64,000 nucleotides of DNA from Azorinus chamasolen. Lineage: Eukaryota; Mollusca; Bivalvia; Cardiida; Solecurtidae. Below, in pieces: positions 9,807-19,052 of the stretch. Location of the stretch: positions 31,872,620 to 31,936,619 of the forward strand of contig OY755240.1 of the NCBI GenBank assembly GCA_963576725.1. The letters run 5' to 3'. A program made the translations under genes and the position numbers. Each line of letters begins with the position of its first letter. The first letter of the stretch is position 1. The notes beneath the pieces are model-generated. The model made no database searches. It saw only the letters and a list, made by a program, of their open reading frames with translations, and was not told the DNA's origin.

Positions 9807-10150
9807 ATAGTTTCTGTTATGTCGTAAGAAACCAGCCTAAATTGTTACGCGATAGAAAATGCGATAATATCGATTATGCGCGTTGTACCTATTGCCGTTA
9901 ATTTGGGAATTACAATAATCTTAGTCATACGATTTTTCAAAAGTATGGCTCTTGGATATGGTTCTTCCCAAACAGTGGCATGATAATATTTGTTAGGCTG
10001 TCAGTTGAAGACCACAATCACTAGACCACTGAAGTTCTCACTGACTGTATGACTATATGCCCTTTTGAGCTCCTGTCGGAGCTTCCTGTGTTATTTTTGT
10101 CTTGCATTGAGCTACCGCCTATCTCGTGTCAATGGTTGTTTTAAAGTGGT
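9807..10150. other. no gene; right half of a family I element at its end
   Basis: 9807-10060 holds nothing recognisable. About 10068-10145 reads TTTGAGCTCCTGTCGGAGCT, TTTTTGTCTTGCATTGAGCT, ACCGCCT, the right arm of family I, and stops at the TTAA of the next B copy. Confidence 0.5.
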
Positions 10151-10372
10151 TTAACACATTGCCCCCTAATGACGCATTTCTGCGCCTCTATAAATTTCAC
10201 ATTGTGAAACCATTGTGATAAATAAAGCATTTGCTCCTATAGGAGCAAATGCTCTATTTATCACAATGATTTCAAATTACAAAATTAAAATAAAAACCTT
10301 TTCTCTAGTTAATGCTCCTTTTCGGTAGATTTATTCAAAAAGTTAAAAATAGTCTAGGAGAAAATGAGTTAA
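10151..10372 (+). mobile_element. family B TTAA MITE
   Basis: TTAACACATTGCCCCC to GAAAATGAGTTAA. The stem GATAAATAAAGCATTTGCTC, CTATAGGAGCAAATGC is kept. The tips have drifted. Confidence 0.88.
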
Positions 10373-10379
10373 ATGTATA

Positions 10380-10639
10380 TACAGTAGTACATCGATATCT
10401 CGAACTCGGATAACACAAAATGCGGGATAACTCGAGTAAAAGTTCGGTCCTTCCAAAATTCAATGCAGAATTGTTCTGAAATGTACCATTGCGCATAAGT
10501 AGAAACAATTACAGATCGAAATCATTGCTATAGACCTACATTAAGCTGATAGCTTGAGAATCTGTTCAGATTAGAAATCGGATGACTCGAACATGTTATC
10601 TCGAAATAATGGGTATTGTCCCTTGAAGTGCAACTGTAT
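10380..10639 (+). mobile_element. TA-flanked pogo/Tc1-like MITE
   Basis: It starts TACAGTAGTACATCGATATC, TCGAACTCGGATAA and ends with TATCTCGAAATAATGGG and CAACTGTA. CAGT tips with a TA duplication and repeated CTCGAA blocks are typical of non-autonomous Tc1/mariner or pogo elements. No transposase is present. Confidence 0.75.
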
Positions 10640-10719
10640 ATAGACAACCACACAACTCACGTGTTCGCTATCAAAAGGTAATTATTGACTAAATCATATT
10701 TTGACCTCTGTGATGTTTC

Positions 10720-10840
10720 ACCATGAAATTCCTGAGTTTGTTCTCAAGCTTTTGATTGGTCAGATTTGAGCCGATTTGAGCCAAAGGCTCAAATCTGACC
10801 AATCAAAAACTTGAGAACGAACTTATCTTTGAAGTTTTTA
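10720..10840 (+). mobile_element. family K hairpin element
   Basis: GTTCTCAAGCTTTTGATTGG, TCAGATTTGAGCCG..AAAGGCTCAAATCTGA, CCAATCAAAAACTTGAGAAC makes a long hairpin. The same arms form the larger palindrome at 39.2-39.4 kb. Confidence 0.8.
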
Positions 10841-10929
10841 TCCATTATCCTATTGTAAATAATGTTTGCTCAAATTTGAATATGTTCAATGTTGAGTGCG
10901 TCCGATTCGATCGAGCTTTTAACAACTAC

Positions 10930-10995
10930 TGATCGACTGTCAGACAGATTAGATCCTGACGGGACGTCTCGTCGGCTCCAAGCTGTTTGACCGTC
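10930..10995 (+). mobile_element. D-like hairpin fragment
   Basis: CAGACAGATTAGATCCTGAC, GGGACGTCTCGTCGGCTCC, AAGCTGTTTGACC resembles a collapsed D stem. Confidence 0.4.
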
Positions 10996-11154
10996 GGTCA
11001 TTTTTTAAATTTGTTTTTGTTGTTGTTGTTGTTTTTAAATTAAAAGTAGATCTACGTTACCATTGTAGGAGATTACAGTTCGGGTACAGGTTGAAAAAGA
11101 AAAACGGCTTCTCTTTCCAAGTAACTTTATTGTTTATATTCAGTCCGTATTCGA

Positions 11155-11397
11155 ATAATAAATTCAACACAACAACACCTGGAAATGCATGATGAATTCA
11201 ACACAACAATACCTGGAAATGCATGATAAATTCAACACAACAATACCTGGAAATGCATGATAAATTCAACACAACAATACCTGGAAATGCATGATAAATT
11301 CAACACAACAATACCTGGAAATGCATGATAAATTCAACACAACAATACCTGGAAAATGCATGATAAATTCAACACAACAATACCTGGAAATGCATGC
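11155..11397 (+). repeat. 34-bp tandem repeat, 7 copies
   Basis: The unit is GATAAATTCAACACAACAAT, ACCTGGAAATGCAT. Copies are almost identical, so the array is young. It is preceded by a diverged ATAATAAATTCAACAC. Confidence 0.95.
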
Positions 11398-11494
11398 TTC
11401 GATAGAATTGTTATAAAACTTCGGTTGTCATTTGAATGATACATGTACATGTATATACAGGGAGAATGGATTAGCTGTTTCGCTTCAAAAAATG

Positions 11495-11630
11495 TCGACT
11501 GCAAATGTTGTCGTCTGTTACAATTTTCGTCTGTTATTTTCTCGCTTTTTCTCCCAAAATTGCTACAGTCACAAACGGTTTGGTTCCTGGTGAGCTTCTC
11601 ATCTGGATCCAAACAGTTTGCATAGGTACT
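11495..11630 (+). mobile_element. D MITE fragment
   Basis: TGTTGTCGTCTGTTACAATT, CTACAGTCACAAACGGTTTG, CTTCTCATCTGGATCC, AAACAGTTTGCATAGGTA follow the D order. The left tip and part of the stem are missing. Confidence 0.6.
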
Positions 11631-11664
11631 CTCAGTTGTAACATATGCTATGAAAGACTTAAAG

Positions 11665-11901
11665 TTAACCCTTTACTCCATGAATATTGATGTAAGAAAT
11701 AATGACTTCATGACTTCATTAGACTAGCTGTTATAATAACACATGGGCAAAGGAATCGTTGACTAGGGCAGAAACTGGACATTCATATCTACATAACATA
11801 ACAAGCAAACCGAGCAGACCCTGATCAGAAGGTTCCTGAAGGGGCCGTCTGATCCGGGTCTACTCTGTTTGAAAGTCACATTTATGGAGTAATGGGTTCA
11901 G
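11665..11901 (+). mobile_element. family H TTAA MITE
   Basis: TTAACCCTTTACTCCATG to GGAGTAATGGGTTC. The inner stem is AGCAAACCGAGCAGACCCTG, ATCAGAAGGTTCC, then GGGGCCGTCTGATCCGGG, TCTACTCTGTTTG. The right tip is mutated. Confidence 0.85.
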
Positions 11902-11969
11902 CAAGGACATGATGATACAAGCATGGGTCGTCAACACGCATTTCAGTCGTATGTGATGAAAAACGAATG

Positions 11970-12115
11970 TAGGTAAAAATGACATACATGTAGGTAAAAA
12001 TGCCATAAGTAAATATGCCATAGGTAAATATGCCATAGGTAAATATGCCATAGGTAAAGTGGTAAAAATGCCAGAGGTAAAATTGCCATAGGTAAATATG
12101 CCACAGTATAAAAAG
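11970..12115 (+). repeat. 15-bp tandem repeat
   Basis: The unit GCCATAGGTAAATAT, with variants GCCAGAGGTAAAATT and ACATGTAGGTAAAAAT, repeats about 9 times. Minus-strand open frames (YLWHIYLWHIY) arise from it. Confidence 0.9.
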
Positions 12116-12803
12116 AAATTAATAACAAACATTTTTGAATTTATAAAAGGAAAAACTGTAGTGTGAAAAACATATGTTGTAATATCACATACTCGTAATA
12201 ATCAAATTTGGTATCTTAAAACTGTTTAAATATTCAAAATTCATTTTTATTATTTACCTCTGGTATTTGAGAGTTGGTGTCTGTGTCTACTCCATTTAAA
12301 TAATTGTAGGAAAAATCATAAGAAAGCGGTCTAGTAGGTAAGATTTCAATGTCTATTTTTAATGAGCAGTATCTATATGGTAGTTGTGAATAACAGTAAC
12401 TATGATAATGGGGCATATCATATAATCCAACGGTTTAACCCTTTCCTCCATGAATATTTATTAAATAAATAGTGCCACCATTAATACTAATTACATGCAT
12501 TCTTCTAATGACAGGTCTGGGTCTTGTCTGTTTGCTAGTGTGGGAAAATGGGGATTAAGAGTTAACTGACATCACCACTCATAATATTTAAATGGTTTTA
12601 AGATATTATAAAAAAAAAAAACACAATTTAATAACAAATATTTTGTCCAAAATAATAACAAAAAAAATACATAATATTTAAGATACCAATTTGATTATTA
12701 TATCATTATAAACATATTTTTTTAAACTATACAGTTTTCCTTTTATAAATACAAATATAATTGGGTTTTTTTATACTGTGGCACTTTCACCACTTTACAC
12801 ATA
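12050..12803. mobile_element. degenerate long inverted-repeat element with an H fragment inside
   Basis: The left arm (about 12095-12225) includes ATGCCACAGTATAAAAAG, TTTATAAAAGGAAAAACTG, AATAATCAAATTTGGTATCT, TAAA. The right arm (about 12680-12800) is its complement: TTTAAGATACCAATTTGATT, CAGTTTTCCTTTTATAAAT, TTATACTGTGGCAC. Between them, 12436-12565 is a truncated H (TTAACCCTTTCCTCCATG to GGGGATTAAGAGTTAA). Confidence 0.65.
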
Positions 12804-12821
12804 TAAATGATACCCGTATGC

Positions 12822-13100
12822 GTTAACCTTTCTCCTACAGGATCCGTCTGATCCAAGTCTACTTTGTTTGCAAAGATGTAGAAAGGCGTGTATACAGAGT
12901 GAGAGGTTGAAGACTACGTTTCAAACGACGACGGGTTGCAGCACAAGGGTTGGTTTTTCCTTTTAACTCTTGGTATACGGGAAATGAGTGACCCAGTATG
13001 CGCAACCGTGTAAACCGAAATCTAGACTTCTAGAAGAGGCCCTCTGAACGGGGGTCTTCACTGTTTGTCAATCAATTGTCTCTTCACACAGTATACTCAT
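12822..13100 (+). mobile_element. two A/H-type right-half fragments
   Basis: 12822-12909 has GTTAACCTTTCTCCTACAGG, ATCCGTCTGATCCAAGTCTA, CTTTGTTTGC. 12990-13085 has GCCCTCTGAACGGGGGTCTT, CACTGTTTG. Between them there is nothing recognisable. Confidence 0.45.
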
Positions 13101-13115
13101 CCCACTGTGAAAATA

Positions 13116-13322
13116 CAATAAAACCCCTCTAATGCGACCACTTAATGAATAAACATGGCTGTCTTTATAAGCAGGTGATAGCTTAATGCAGGACAAAAGT
13201 AATGTAAAAAGCTCCTCTATGAGCTTTCTGTATGACTTTTGTCCTGCATTAAGCTACCACATGCATATAGCACCAAGAATTATACCTCTTTTAGGTGGTC
13301 GCATTAGCGGGAGTTTTCTGTA
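13116..13322 (+). mobile_element. family I TA-type MITE, full length
   Basis: TACAATAAAACCCCTCTAAT, GCGACCACT on the left and AGGTGGTCGCATTAGCGGGA, GTTTTCTGTA on the right. The central part GATAGCTTAATGCAGGACAA, AAGTAATGTAAAAAGCTCC, then its complement, makes the whole 207 bp foldable. Confidence 0.88.
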
Positions 13323-13458
13323 TTTGAAAAATCAACATCTAAAGTGTTCTAACAATTGCCAGAGTCTGTGTAAATCAAATGTTTATCAATACCTCAATTT
13401 TATCCAAACGGTTTCAGTTGTGTTCACAAACTTGCTCAGTGTTTAAATCGTCCTAAGG

Positions 13459-13770
13459 TCATTCAAACAGTTGGGTCATAACAGTTGGGTCATAACAGTT
13501 GGTTCATAACAGTTGGGTCATAATAGTTGGAACATAACAGTTGGGTCATAACAGTTGAGTCATAACATCCGGGTCATAATAGCTGGGTCATAACAGTTGG
13601 GCTATAACAGTTGGGTTATAACAGCTGGGTCATAACAGCTGAGTCGTAACAGTTGGGACATAACAGTTGGGACATAACAGTTGGGTCATAACAGCTGGGA
13701 CATAACAGCTGGGTCATAACAGCTGGGTCATAACAGTTGGGTTATAACAGTTGGGCTATAACAGTTGGGT
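13459..13770 (+). repeat. 14-bp minisatellite, about 22 copies
   Basis: The unit is CATAACAGTTGGGT, with point variants CATAACAGCTGGGT and TATAACAGTTGGGC. Confidence 0.95.
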
Positions 13771-13797
13771 TATAAGTAGTTACTTGATAGAGACACG

Positions 13798-13960
13798 TAT
13801 TGACGCCGTTGCAAACATAGTAGACCCAAATCAGACGACTCCTGTAAAAGCCGTCTGATCAGGATCTGTTCTGTTTTATATTCTATAGTTTCCGCCATAG
13901 TTAAAACAAGCTATGTTTATATGTCATTATAAACTATAAGCAACTAAATATTCATAATAA
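13798..13960 (-). mobile_element. H MITE fragment
   Basis: GCAAACATAGTAGACCCAAA, TCAGACGACTCCTG, AAGCCGTCTGATCAGGATCT, then GTTTCCGCCATAG and TAAATATTCATAA, the reverse-orientation H order. It is truncated at both ends. Confidence 0.6.
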
Positions 13961-13961
13961 A

Positions 13962-14440
13962 GTACAAAACCCTCTAAATCGGACATTCAATAGCAATGGC
14001 GGTCTTTAGGACCTCTGTGAGGACATTCCAATAGCAATGGCGGTCTTTAGGACCTCTGTGAGGACATTCCAATAGCAATGGCGGTCTTTATGACCTCTGT
14101 GAGGACATTCCAATAGCAATGGCGGTCTTTAGGACCTCTGTGAGGACATTCCAATAGCAATGGCGGTCTTTAGGACCTCTGTGAGGACATTCCAATAGCA
14201 ATGGCGGTCTTTCTGACCTCTGTGAGGACATTCCAATAGCAATGGCGGTGTTTAGGACCTCTGTGAGGACATTCCAATAGCAATGGCGGTCTTTATGACC
14301 TCTGTGAGGACATTCCAATAGCAATGGCGGTCTTTAGGACCTCTGTGAGGACATTCCAATAACAATGGCGGTCTTTAGGACCTCTGTGAGCTTGCTTCAT
14401 GACTTTAACCCTGCATTTATCTCACACGATTAGTTCAAGA
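13962..14440 (+). mobile_element. family I MITE with a 41-bp internal tandem array (10 copies)
   Basis: The stretch opens with ACAAAACCCTCTAAATCGGA, CATTC, a family I tip. It then repeats GAGGACATTCCAATAGCAAT, GGCGGTCTTTAGGACCTCTG, T ten times and closes with GCTTCATGACTTTAACCCTG, CATTTATCTCAC, a family I right arm. The open frame of 78 codons on the minus strand is the array read as protein. Confidence 0.8.
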
Positions 14441-14458
14441 CACTTGGTCAATTGTTCC

Positions 14459-14703
14459 TTAACCCTTTCCTCCATAGATACGCCTTTCTACGCCTCTATA
14501 ATAACCACTTCTTGAAACCATTGTGCTACGCCTCTGTAATAACCACTTCTTGAAACCATTGTGATAAATATTCTCTGGCTATTTATCACAATGGTTTCAA
14601 ACTACAAAATTCTAAAATTTTACTTTTCTCTAGTACATGCTCCTTTTGGGTAGATTCATTCAAAGAAGTTGGTCTAAAAATAGCTTATGGAGGAAGGGGT
14701 TAA
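14459..14703 (+). mobile_element. family B TTAA MITE with a left-arm duplication
   Basis: TTAACCCTTTCCTCCATAG to GGAGGAAGGGGTTAA. The block TACGCCTCTRTAATAACCAC, TTCTTGAAACCATTGTG occurs twice in a row. The hairpin centre is altered to ATATTCTCTGGCTATTT. The copy ends about 83 bp beyond the stop codon of the IL-17-like gene, inside its likely 3' region. Confidence 0.88.
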
Positions 14704-14786
14704 AAGCCTGATCACATCATAAGTAGAAATATAAAATCCGATCCAGAACTGAGCAGACGTTCTTTTTTCCCACAGCCGATTAAGGG

Positions 14787-15342
14787 TTAATTGTTCAGGT
14801 CACGTGGCACAGTGCACGTGCACCCAACAACTATCGGTTCTATTTTTGGCTCGTAAAATGTATCTCCTCTGTCATCGGTGACAAGTCTGTTAACTCGGAT
14901 ATAATAATTCACGGGAAGGCATCGTGAGTTCGGTGGGCCACCTAAGCAAGATTGTTCATTGCAGTTACAGGCAGCTTCTACAATATTTTCAGGCTGACGT
15001 CCTGGGTCTGTGTTTAGAACATAATGCCATGGGCAGGACACTGCAATGTTCTCATTCGTTTCCTGATGCTGAAACTCTGTACAGGCATCGTTGCCTGGCA
15101 GTTTGATCTTTCTGGCGTCACTGGACTGTTCAGCTATGTCACTTCCGCTTCTGTATGTAGGCATCATTAGAAACGATTCGTGGTGAATGGTTACGTTGTT
15201 GTTATCGCTTTGATCCCCGACGGCACGTCTGTTAGATGTGTGGCACACAATATGGCGACCAAGTGTGTGTCTGGGTGCAACCAACAGAGCCAACAGTACC
15301 GAAAACAAGATGTGGACCCTGGTATTTTCGATCAGAAGTTTC
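14787..15342 (-). CDS. interleukin-17-like cytokine, main exon (start codon in an upstream exon)
   Basis: The predicted product is a secreted IL-17 family cytokine, an extracellular ligand of IL-17 receptors in innate immunity. In the exon a hydrophobic signal core (ILFSVLLALLV) is followed by a variable pro-region with HESFLM, then the IL-17 domain. Domain marks are CPWHYVLNTDPGRQP, AACNCNEQSC, SRCLPVNYYIRV and VGCTCTVP. Counting from the TTG codon at 15308 as residue 1, cysteines fall at 22, 76, 92, 114, 116, 121, 130, 163 and 165. No in-frame ATG precedes the signal core. A CTTTTCAG acceptor ends at 15343, and an in-frame TAG lies farther upstream. The exon therefore starts at 15342 with a split codon (G then AAA CTT CTG), and the ATG lies in an unseen exon. 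Stop is TAA at 14787-14789. The paralogue at 23.3 kb is on the same strand. Family assignment is strong; which IL-17 subtype is not determinable. Confidence 0.9.
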
Positions 15343-15739
15343 CTGAAAAGAATTTTAAACCATAAGTTGATCTATATATGTGTTGATGCTGTATTATTTT
15401 GAGATTCAACAGATATATGAGAGCATAAAAACGATTCATTTTTATCAGTTTCGTGAGATTATAATGTAGCCAATCCTCTCTTAAGATATTATCTAAAAGA
15501 CACAGTATTCTGAACATTAACGCAGGACGAACGCTATGAAGAAAACTCCTATAGGAACCTTCTACATTACTTTTATCTATTGCTTATGTCTATACATAAG
15601 GTAGTCGCTTTAGAGTGGTTCTACTGTAAATGATACTGGTTCAAGCTTTAGAGGGGTTCTACTGTAGATGGTACTGATTCAAGCTTGTAGGCCTTCTCAA
15701 TTTTGTGATAATTGCAGAAAATGAAAGAAAACAATAAAT
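15343..15739. other. presumed IL-17-like intron with family I fragments
   Basis: 15520-15625 carries a family I right half (CTCCTATAGGAACCTTC, TACATTACTTTTATC, AAGGTAGTCGCTTTAGAGTG, GTTCTACTGTA). The tip is duplicated at 15625-15687 (TTAGAGGGGTTCTACTGTAG). I found no convincing first exon here. Confidence 0.5.
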
Positions 15740-15975
15740 ATCCATGTGAACAGTACACAACATATTTGCGTGCCGTGTCTTTGTGATAGACTGGATTTAT
15801 ATCATTTGAATTTTCATAAATTTCATGCTAAATGTATGGGAATAATAAACAAACACTCACATCATTTGGTTTCTCTCGTGATTAGGACAGATCAACTACT
15901 TACACAGTTTGGTGTGACTACAGTTAGATTTCAGTTTTGTTTATATACCACTCCAGCTACAAGGATGTAAAACAT
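15740..15975 (+). pseudogene. possible LINE reverse-transcriptase remnant
   Basis: The plus frame contains LDLYHLNFHKFHAKCMGI and then NKHSHHLVSLV. This resembles the region after the reverse transcriptase domain in LINE ORF2, where a leucine/phenylalanine-rich HL.F.K block precedes a GELGR-like motif. There is no catalytic motif and the frame is short. The resemblance is weak and could be chance. Confidence 0.3.
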
Positions 15976-16128
15976 TCCTGTTTTTTAAACAATCGCTTGG
16001 TAAATTGAAACTGAACCTATTGAAAACCACAATGACCTGTTCAGTATTGTTTCACAATTTATATATAGGAAGTGGAAAATCTTTAACTCAGCCAAAACTA
16101 ATTTGAACTTGGCTACGCTGGAGCCTTT

Positions 16129-16292
16129 TAACCCATTCCCTCATATTGACGTCTTTTGACACCTTCGTAAAAGTCATTTTTTGAAACCAAAACCACAACA
16201 TTCTAAGTTTCCTTTTCTCTACTAATGCTCCTTTTCGGTAGATTTATTCAAAGAGGTTGGATCTAAAATTAGCCTATGAGGGAATGGAGTAA
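16129..16292 (+). mobile_element. family B TTAA MITE, hairpin deleted
   Basis: TTAACCCATTCCCTCATAT to TATGAGGGAATGGAGTAA. TTTTTGAAACCAAAACCACA shows that the GATAAATAGAGC stem is gone, while both outer arms remain. Confidence 0.82.
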
Positions 16293-16390
16293 AACGGAAG
16301 AAGTGATTGGCGACATCTTACGGCAGAACAAAAGGGCTCTTCTTCACTGAACAGGTAGTTGAAATGGTGATTCGTTGATATAGTATTGCC

Positions 16391-16640
16391 TTAACCCTTC
16401 TCTTGTTGAATTTTAAAATACATTTCTCCTTCTTTACCCATGCCCTGTTGTATAATTACATATATCTTCACTGTGTACAAGTATTGAGCTGTGCAATCAC
16501 TGCTGTGGAGTGCACTGGTTGCACAATCAACTTGTAAATAGTGCAGACCCTGATGAGACAGCTCATGCAGGAGCTGTCTCATCTGGGTCTTCACTATTTA
16601 CAGGTACGTATATTGACGTGAATAGCTAGCGAATGGTTAA
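16391..16640 (+). mobile_element. family C TTAA MITE, full length
   Basis: TTAACCCTTCTCTTGTTGA to GCTAGCGAATGGTTAA, 250 bp, with the AGACAGCTCATGCAGGAGCT hairpin. It matches the copies at 6.3, 8.9 and 49.4 kb. Confidence 0.92.
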
Positions 16641-16644
16641 ATGT

Positions 16645-16935
16645 TTAACCCTTTCATTGTTCATATTCATGTAAGACAAAGTGACATCATAAATATCTAT
16701 TTCTGAATTTTCGTAATGTTAACTTTTCAAGGAAACCCTCTGTATTGACAAAACTGTAAAAGTAGATATTTATCGTGTCAAAACCAAACAGATCAGATCC
16801 TGGTCAGAAGGTCCATCTGTTTGTAATTGCGTGAAATCACGTTTATATGAGGAAAAGAGCTTTACCCTTTGTATCATAAATTATTCATGTCAGAAATTAG
16901 CTATTTCATCTAGATCTGCTCTTTTTTTTTTTTGC
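16645..16935 (+). mobile_element. H MITE followed by a truncated H left end
   Basis: The first copy is TTAACCCTTTCATTGTTCAT to TATATGAGGAAAAGAG. Its hairpin has collapsed to AACAGATCAGATCCTGGTCA, GAAGGTCCATCTGTTTG. The second begins TTTACCCTTTGTATC and stops in a T run near 16920. Confidence 0.7.
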
Positions 16936-17017
16936 TAATGAAACTACATGGCACTGATTCTAAAGTGTATGTCATTATAAAACGTTCCCTTGTTTAGGTA
17001 CATGTATCATCATTAAC

Positions 17018-17318
17018 ATAACCATTTCACTGCCAATGTCGCAAAACTGCACCACGACAAATAGTGCAGTCCCAGATCAGACGCCGCTTTTTCGAGGCCG
17101 CATCTTAGTCTGTTATGGATTACCTGCCCTGTCACTGAAGTGCGGCGGGGGACCAGACTAGGCGGCGCCTGATCAAGAACTGCACTTTTTGTCTCAAATT
17201 CTATATCTATATATGTGCTTTATTCCTTTGAAATTTGAATTTATTTGTCTTATTTCCTTATTTTACTGAATTATCTATTTGCAGACGACAATTAGAAAGT
17301 TGGCACCGAAAGGGTTAA
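17018..17318 (+). mobile_element. family E TTAA MITE with an insertion in the loop
   Basis: It runs from ATAACCATTTCACTGCCAAT to TTGGCACCGAAAGGGTTAA. The stem is TAGTGCAGTCCCAGATCAGA, CGCCGC, then GGCGGCGCCTGATCAAGAAC, TGCAC. About 60 bp of foreign sequence (CATCTTAGTCTGTTATGG..) separates the arms, compared with the copy at 31.6 kb. Confidence 0.82.
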
Positions 17319-17724
17319 GTCAATGAAAATACATGTACATGTAGATGGAGTGACAGATTCTTGCATAATCATTCATGAGGTCCAGATCAAACGAAAATGT
17401 CGGCTTTCTTCTAGGACTACACTGTTCGACACTCTCTGAATGTTGGTATAATGCTGTATCCAGTTTCATTGTGCCCATTGACACTGACTGTTTGTATAAT
17501 GCTCTATCCAGTTTCATTGTGCCCATTTGGTGACATTACCAGGACGTCCTAAAATTCGAGTGTAAAAGCATCAAGGAAAGATTTAAATCTTCCTGTCCCT
17601 TTGGTGACATTATCAGGACGTCCTAACAGTCATGGCTAAATTTACACAGAAAATGACCTTGAAGAAAAACGGACATGAGTCTAAAATACAGGAAGGTCAT
17701 TAAATGATACTTGCTGGCAAAATA
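17319..17724. other. no gene; two short direct repeats
   Basis: GCTGTATCCAGTTTCATTGT, GCCCATT occurs twice (about 17452 and 17493). CTTTGGTGACATTATCAGGA or ATTTGGTGACATTACCAGGA, CGTCCTAA occurs twice (about 17525 and 17599). An open frame of 68 codons spans the first pair and has no family resemblance. Confidence 0.55.
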
Positions 17725-17907
17725 TTAACCATTTATTCCATACGTACACCATTCTAAGCCTTTGTAAACCGAGTAAACCCATAAAAGACGATCAGGGTCT
17801 GCTATATTTGCTTATAATATAATATAGATGTGATTTTACAGTTTTTGCAATGTCCGAACAGTCTTGTCAATGTTCCTTACATGAATATTCATTAAGTAAA
17901 GGGCTAC
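17725..17907 (-). mobile_element. family H TTAA MITE
   Basis: TTAACCATTTATTCCATACG to CATGAATATTCATTAAGTAA, AGGGCT. The hairpin is damaged (AACCGAGTAAACCCATAAAA, GACGATCAGGGTCTGC). Confidence 0.7.
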
Positions 17908-18148
17908 CCATATGAAAAAAGGTTCAAAACGTCGCAAATAATGTTTGTTTCTTCCTGTTCAGCATCATGTAACCGGGAACTTCACTGATGAAAATTGTCA
18001 GTAGGTAGTGGGGATCGACTTCCATTGGAGCACTCTTATCATAAACACTTAATCGCACAACAAAGCTATGCATGTGTTAACTAAACACTGTGAACTGCTC
18101 CTCTGATCAGGTTCTGCACTGTTTATTGTTCAATATCATCTGGCAAGT

Positions 18149-18377
18149 TTGACCCTTTCCTCCATAAATACGCATTTCTACGCCTCTGTAATAACCACTT
18201 CTTGAGACCACTGTGATAAATAGAGCATTTGCTCCTATAGGAGCAAATGCTCTATTTATCACAATCGTTTCAAACAACAAAATTCTAAAATTATACTTTT
18301 CTCTAGTAAATGCTCCTTTTGGATAGATTCATTCAAATAGGTTGGGTCTAAAAATAGCCTATAGAGGAAAGGGTTAA
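18149..18377 (+). mobile_element. family B TTAA MITE, full length
   Basis: TTGACCCTTTCCTCCATAA to ATAGAGGAAAGGGTTAA, with the perfect stem GATAAATAGAGCATTTGCTC, CTATAGGAGCAAATGCTC. Confidence 0.93.
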
Positions 18378-18405
18378 GCGTTTCACACTGAGTGGGCTCT
18401 ATAGT

Positions 18406-18480
18406 TTAACCCAGTCTTTCCTACTAACCCCATTTAGGTGCGCCTTTGTAAAACTCATTCTTTGAAATCATTGTGATATT
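18406..18480 (+). mobile_element. left third of a B MITE, cut by LINE sequence
   Basis: TTAACCCAGTCTTTCC, GCGCCTTTGTAAAACTC, TTTGAAATCATTGTGATATT, then an abrupt change to the LINE 3' tail at about 18481. Confidence 0.7.
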
Positions 18481-19050
18481 TAGAACAGAACAGAACAATA
18501 TTTTATTTCTTTAGGACTTAAACACGCTATGTATCGTCCATACACACATATATTAATAACATACACAGTCAAAGTCAATATCTCTATATTAACACACATA
18601 ACATAAGTATATCTCTTGAAAAGAAAGAAGTGATTAAATATGAAATTAATTTAAGAGTATTTGTTCTAATTTTATAGAACAATTAATATAGCAGGCAAGT
18701 TTATTTGTCGTATCAGTCTCCAGATTTCATCAGTTCAAATAGCTTGTACATGATTGGTCTTTTTATAAAATATTCACTTATGTATCTTTTTCGCACAGTT
18801 CTATATTGTCCACACCTGAGGACAAAATGGAATTCGTCCTCAATGTCACCATAACCGCAAACATTACACATTCTTTAATGTCTTTCTTTTCTATCTCCAC
18901 AAATGTGTATACCAATTCCGACACCAAAGGCATTTTCCTGCTGGCAAAAATCAATTTCCGGCCGGAAAAAAATATATGTAGATACTTTTTTGTCGCTTGA
19001 AAACTTCCGATTGGATTGCTGTCTTTGTTTGTATCGGGTTAATTATGTCT
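18481..19050 (-). pseudogene. LINE ORF2 C-terminal fragment and 3' end, 5'-truncated
   Basis: The minus strand encodes the C-terminal end of a non-LTR retrotransposon reverse transcriptase polyprotein. Seen in order: SGRKLIFASRKMPLVSELVY, FVEIEKKDIK, then the cysteine-histidine motif CNVCGYGDIEDEFHFVLRC, GQYRTVRKRYISEYF and a stop. The CxxC..EDEFHF.L.C pattern is typical of LINE C-termini. The 3' untranslated part ends in AATAAAATATTGTTCTGTTC, TGTTC, so a polyadenylation-like signal is followed by a TGTTC microsatellite tail. Reverse transcriptase and endonuclease parts are absent, so it is dead on arrival. It joins B MITE sequence at its 3' end. Confidence 0.85.
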
Positions 19051-19052
19051 CT

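Noticed and set aside
14088..14324. 78-codon minus-strand frame with repeated ECPHRG text
   Set aside because: It is the 41-bp tandem array read as protein; three units give 41 codons, so frames stay open by structure.
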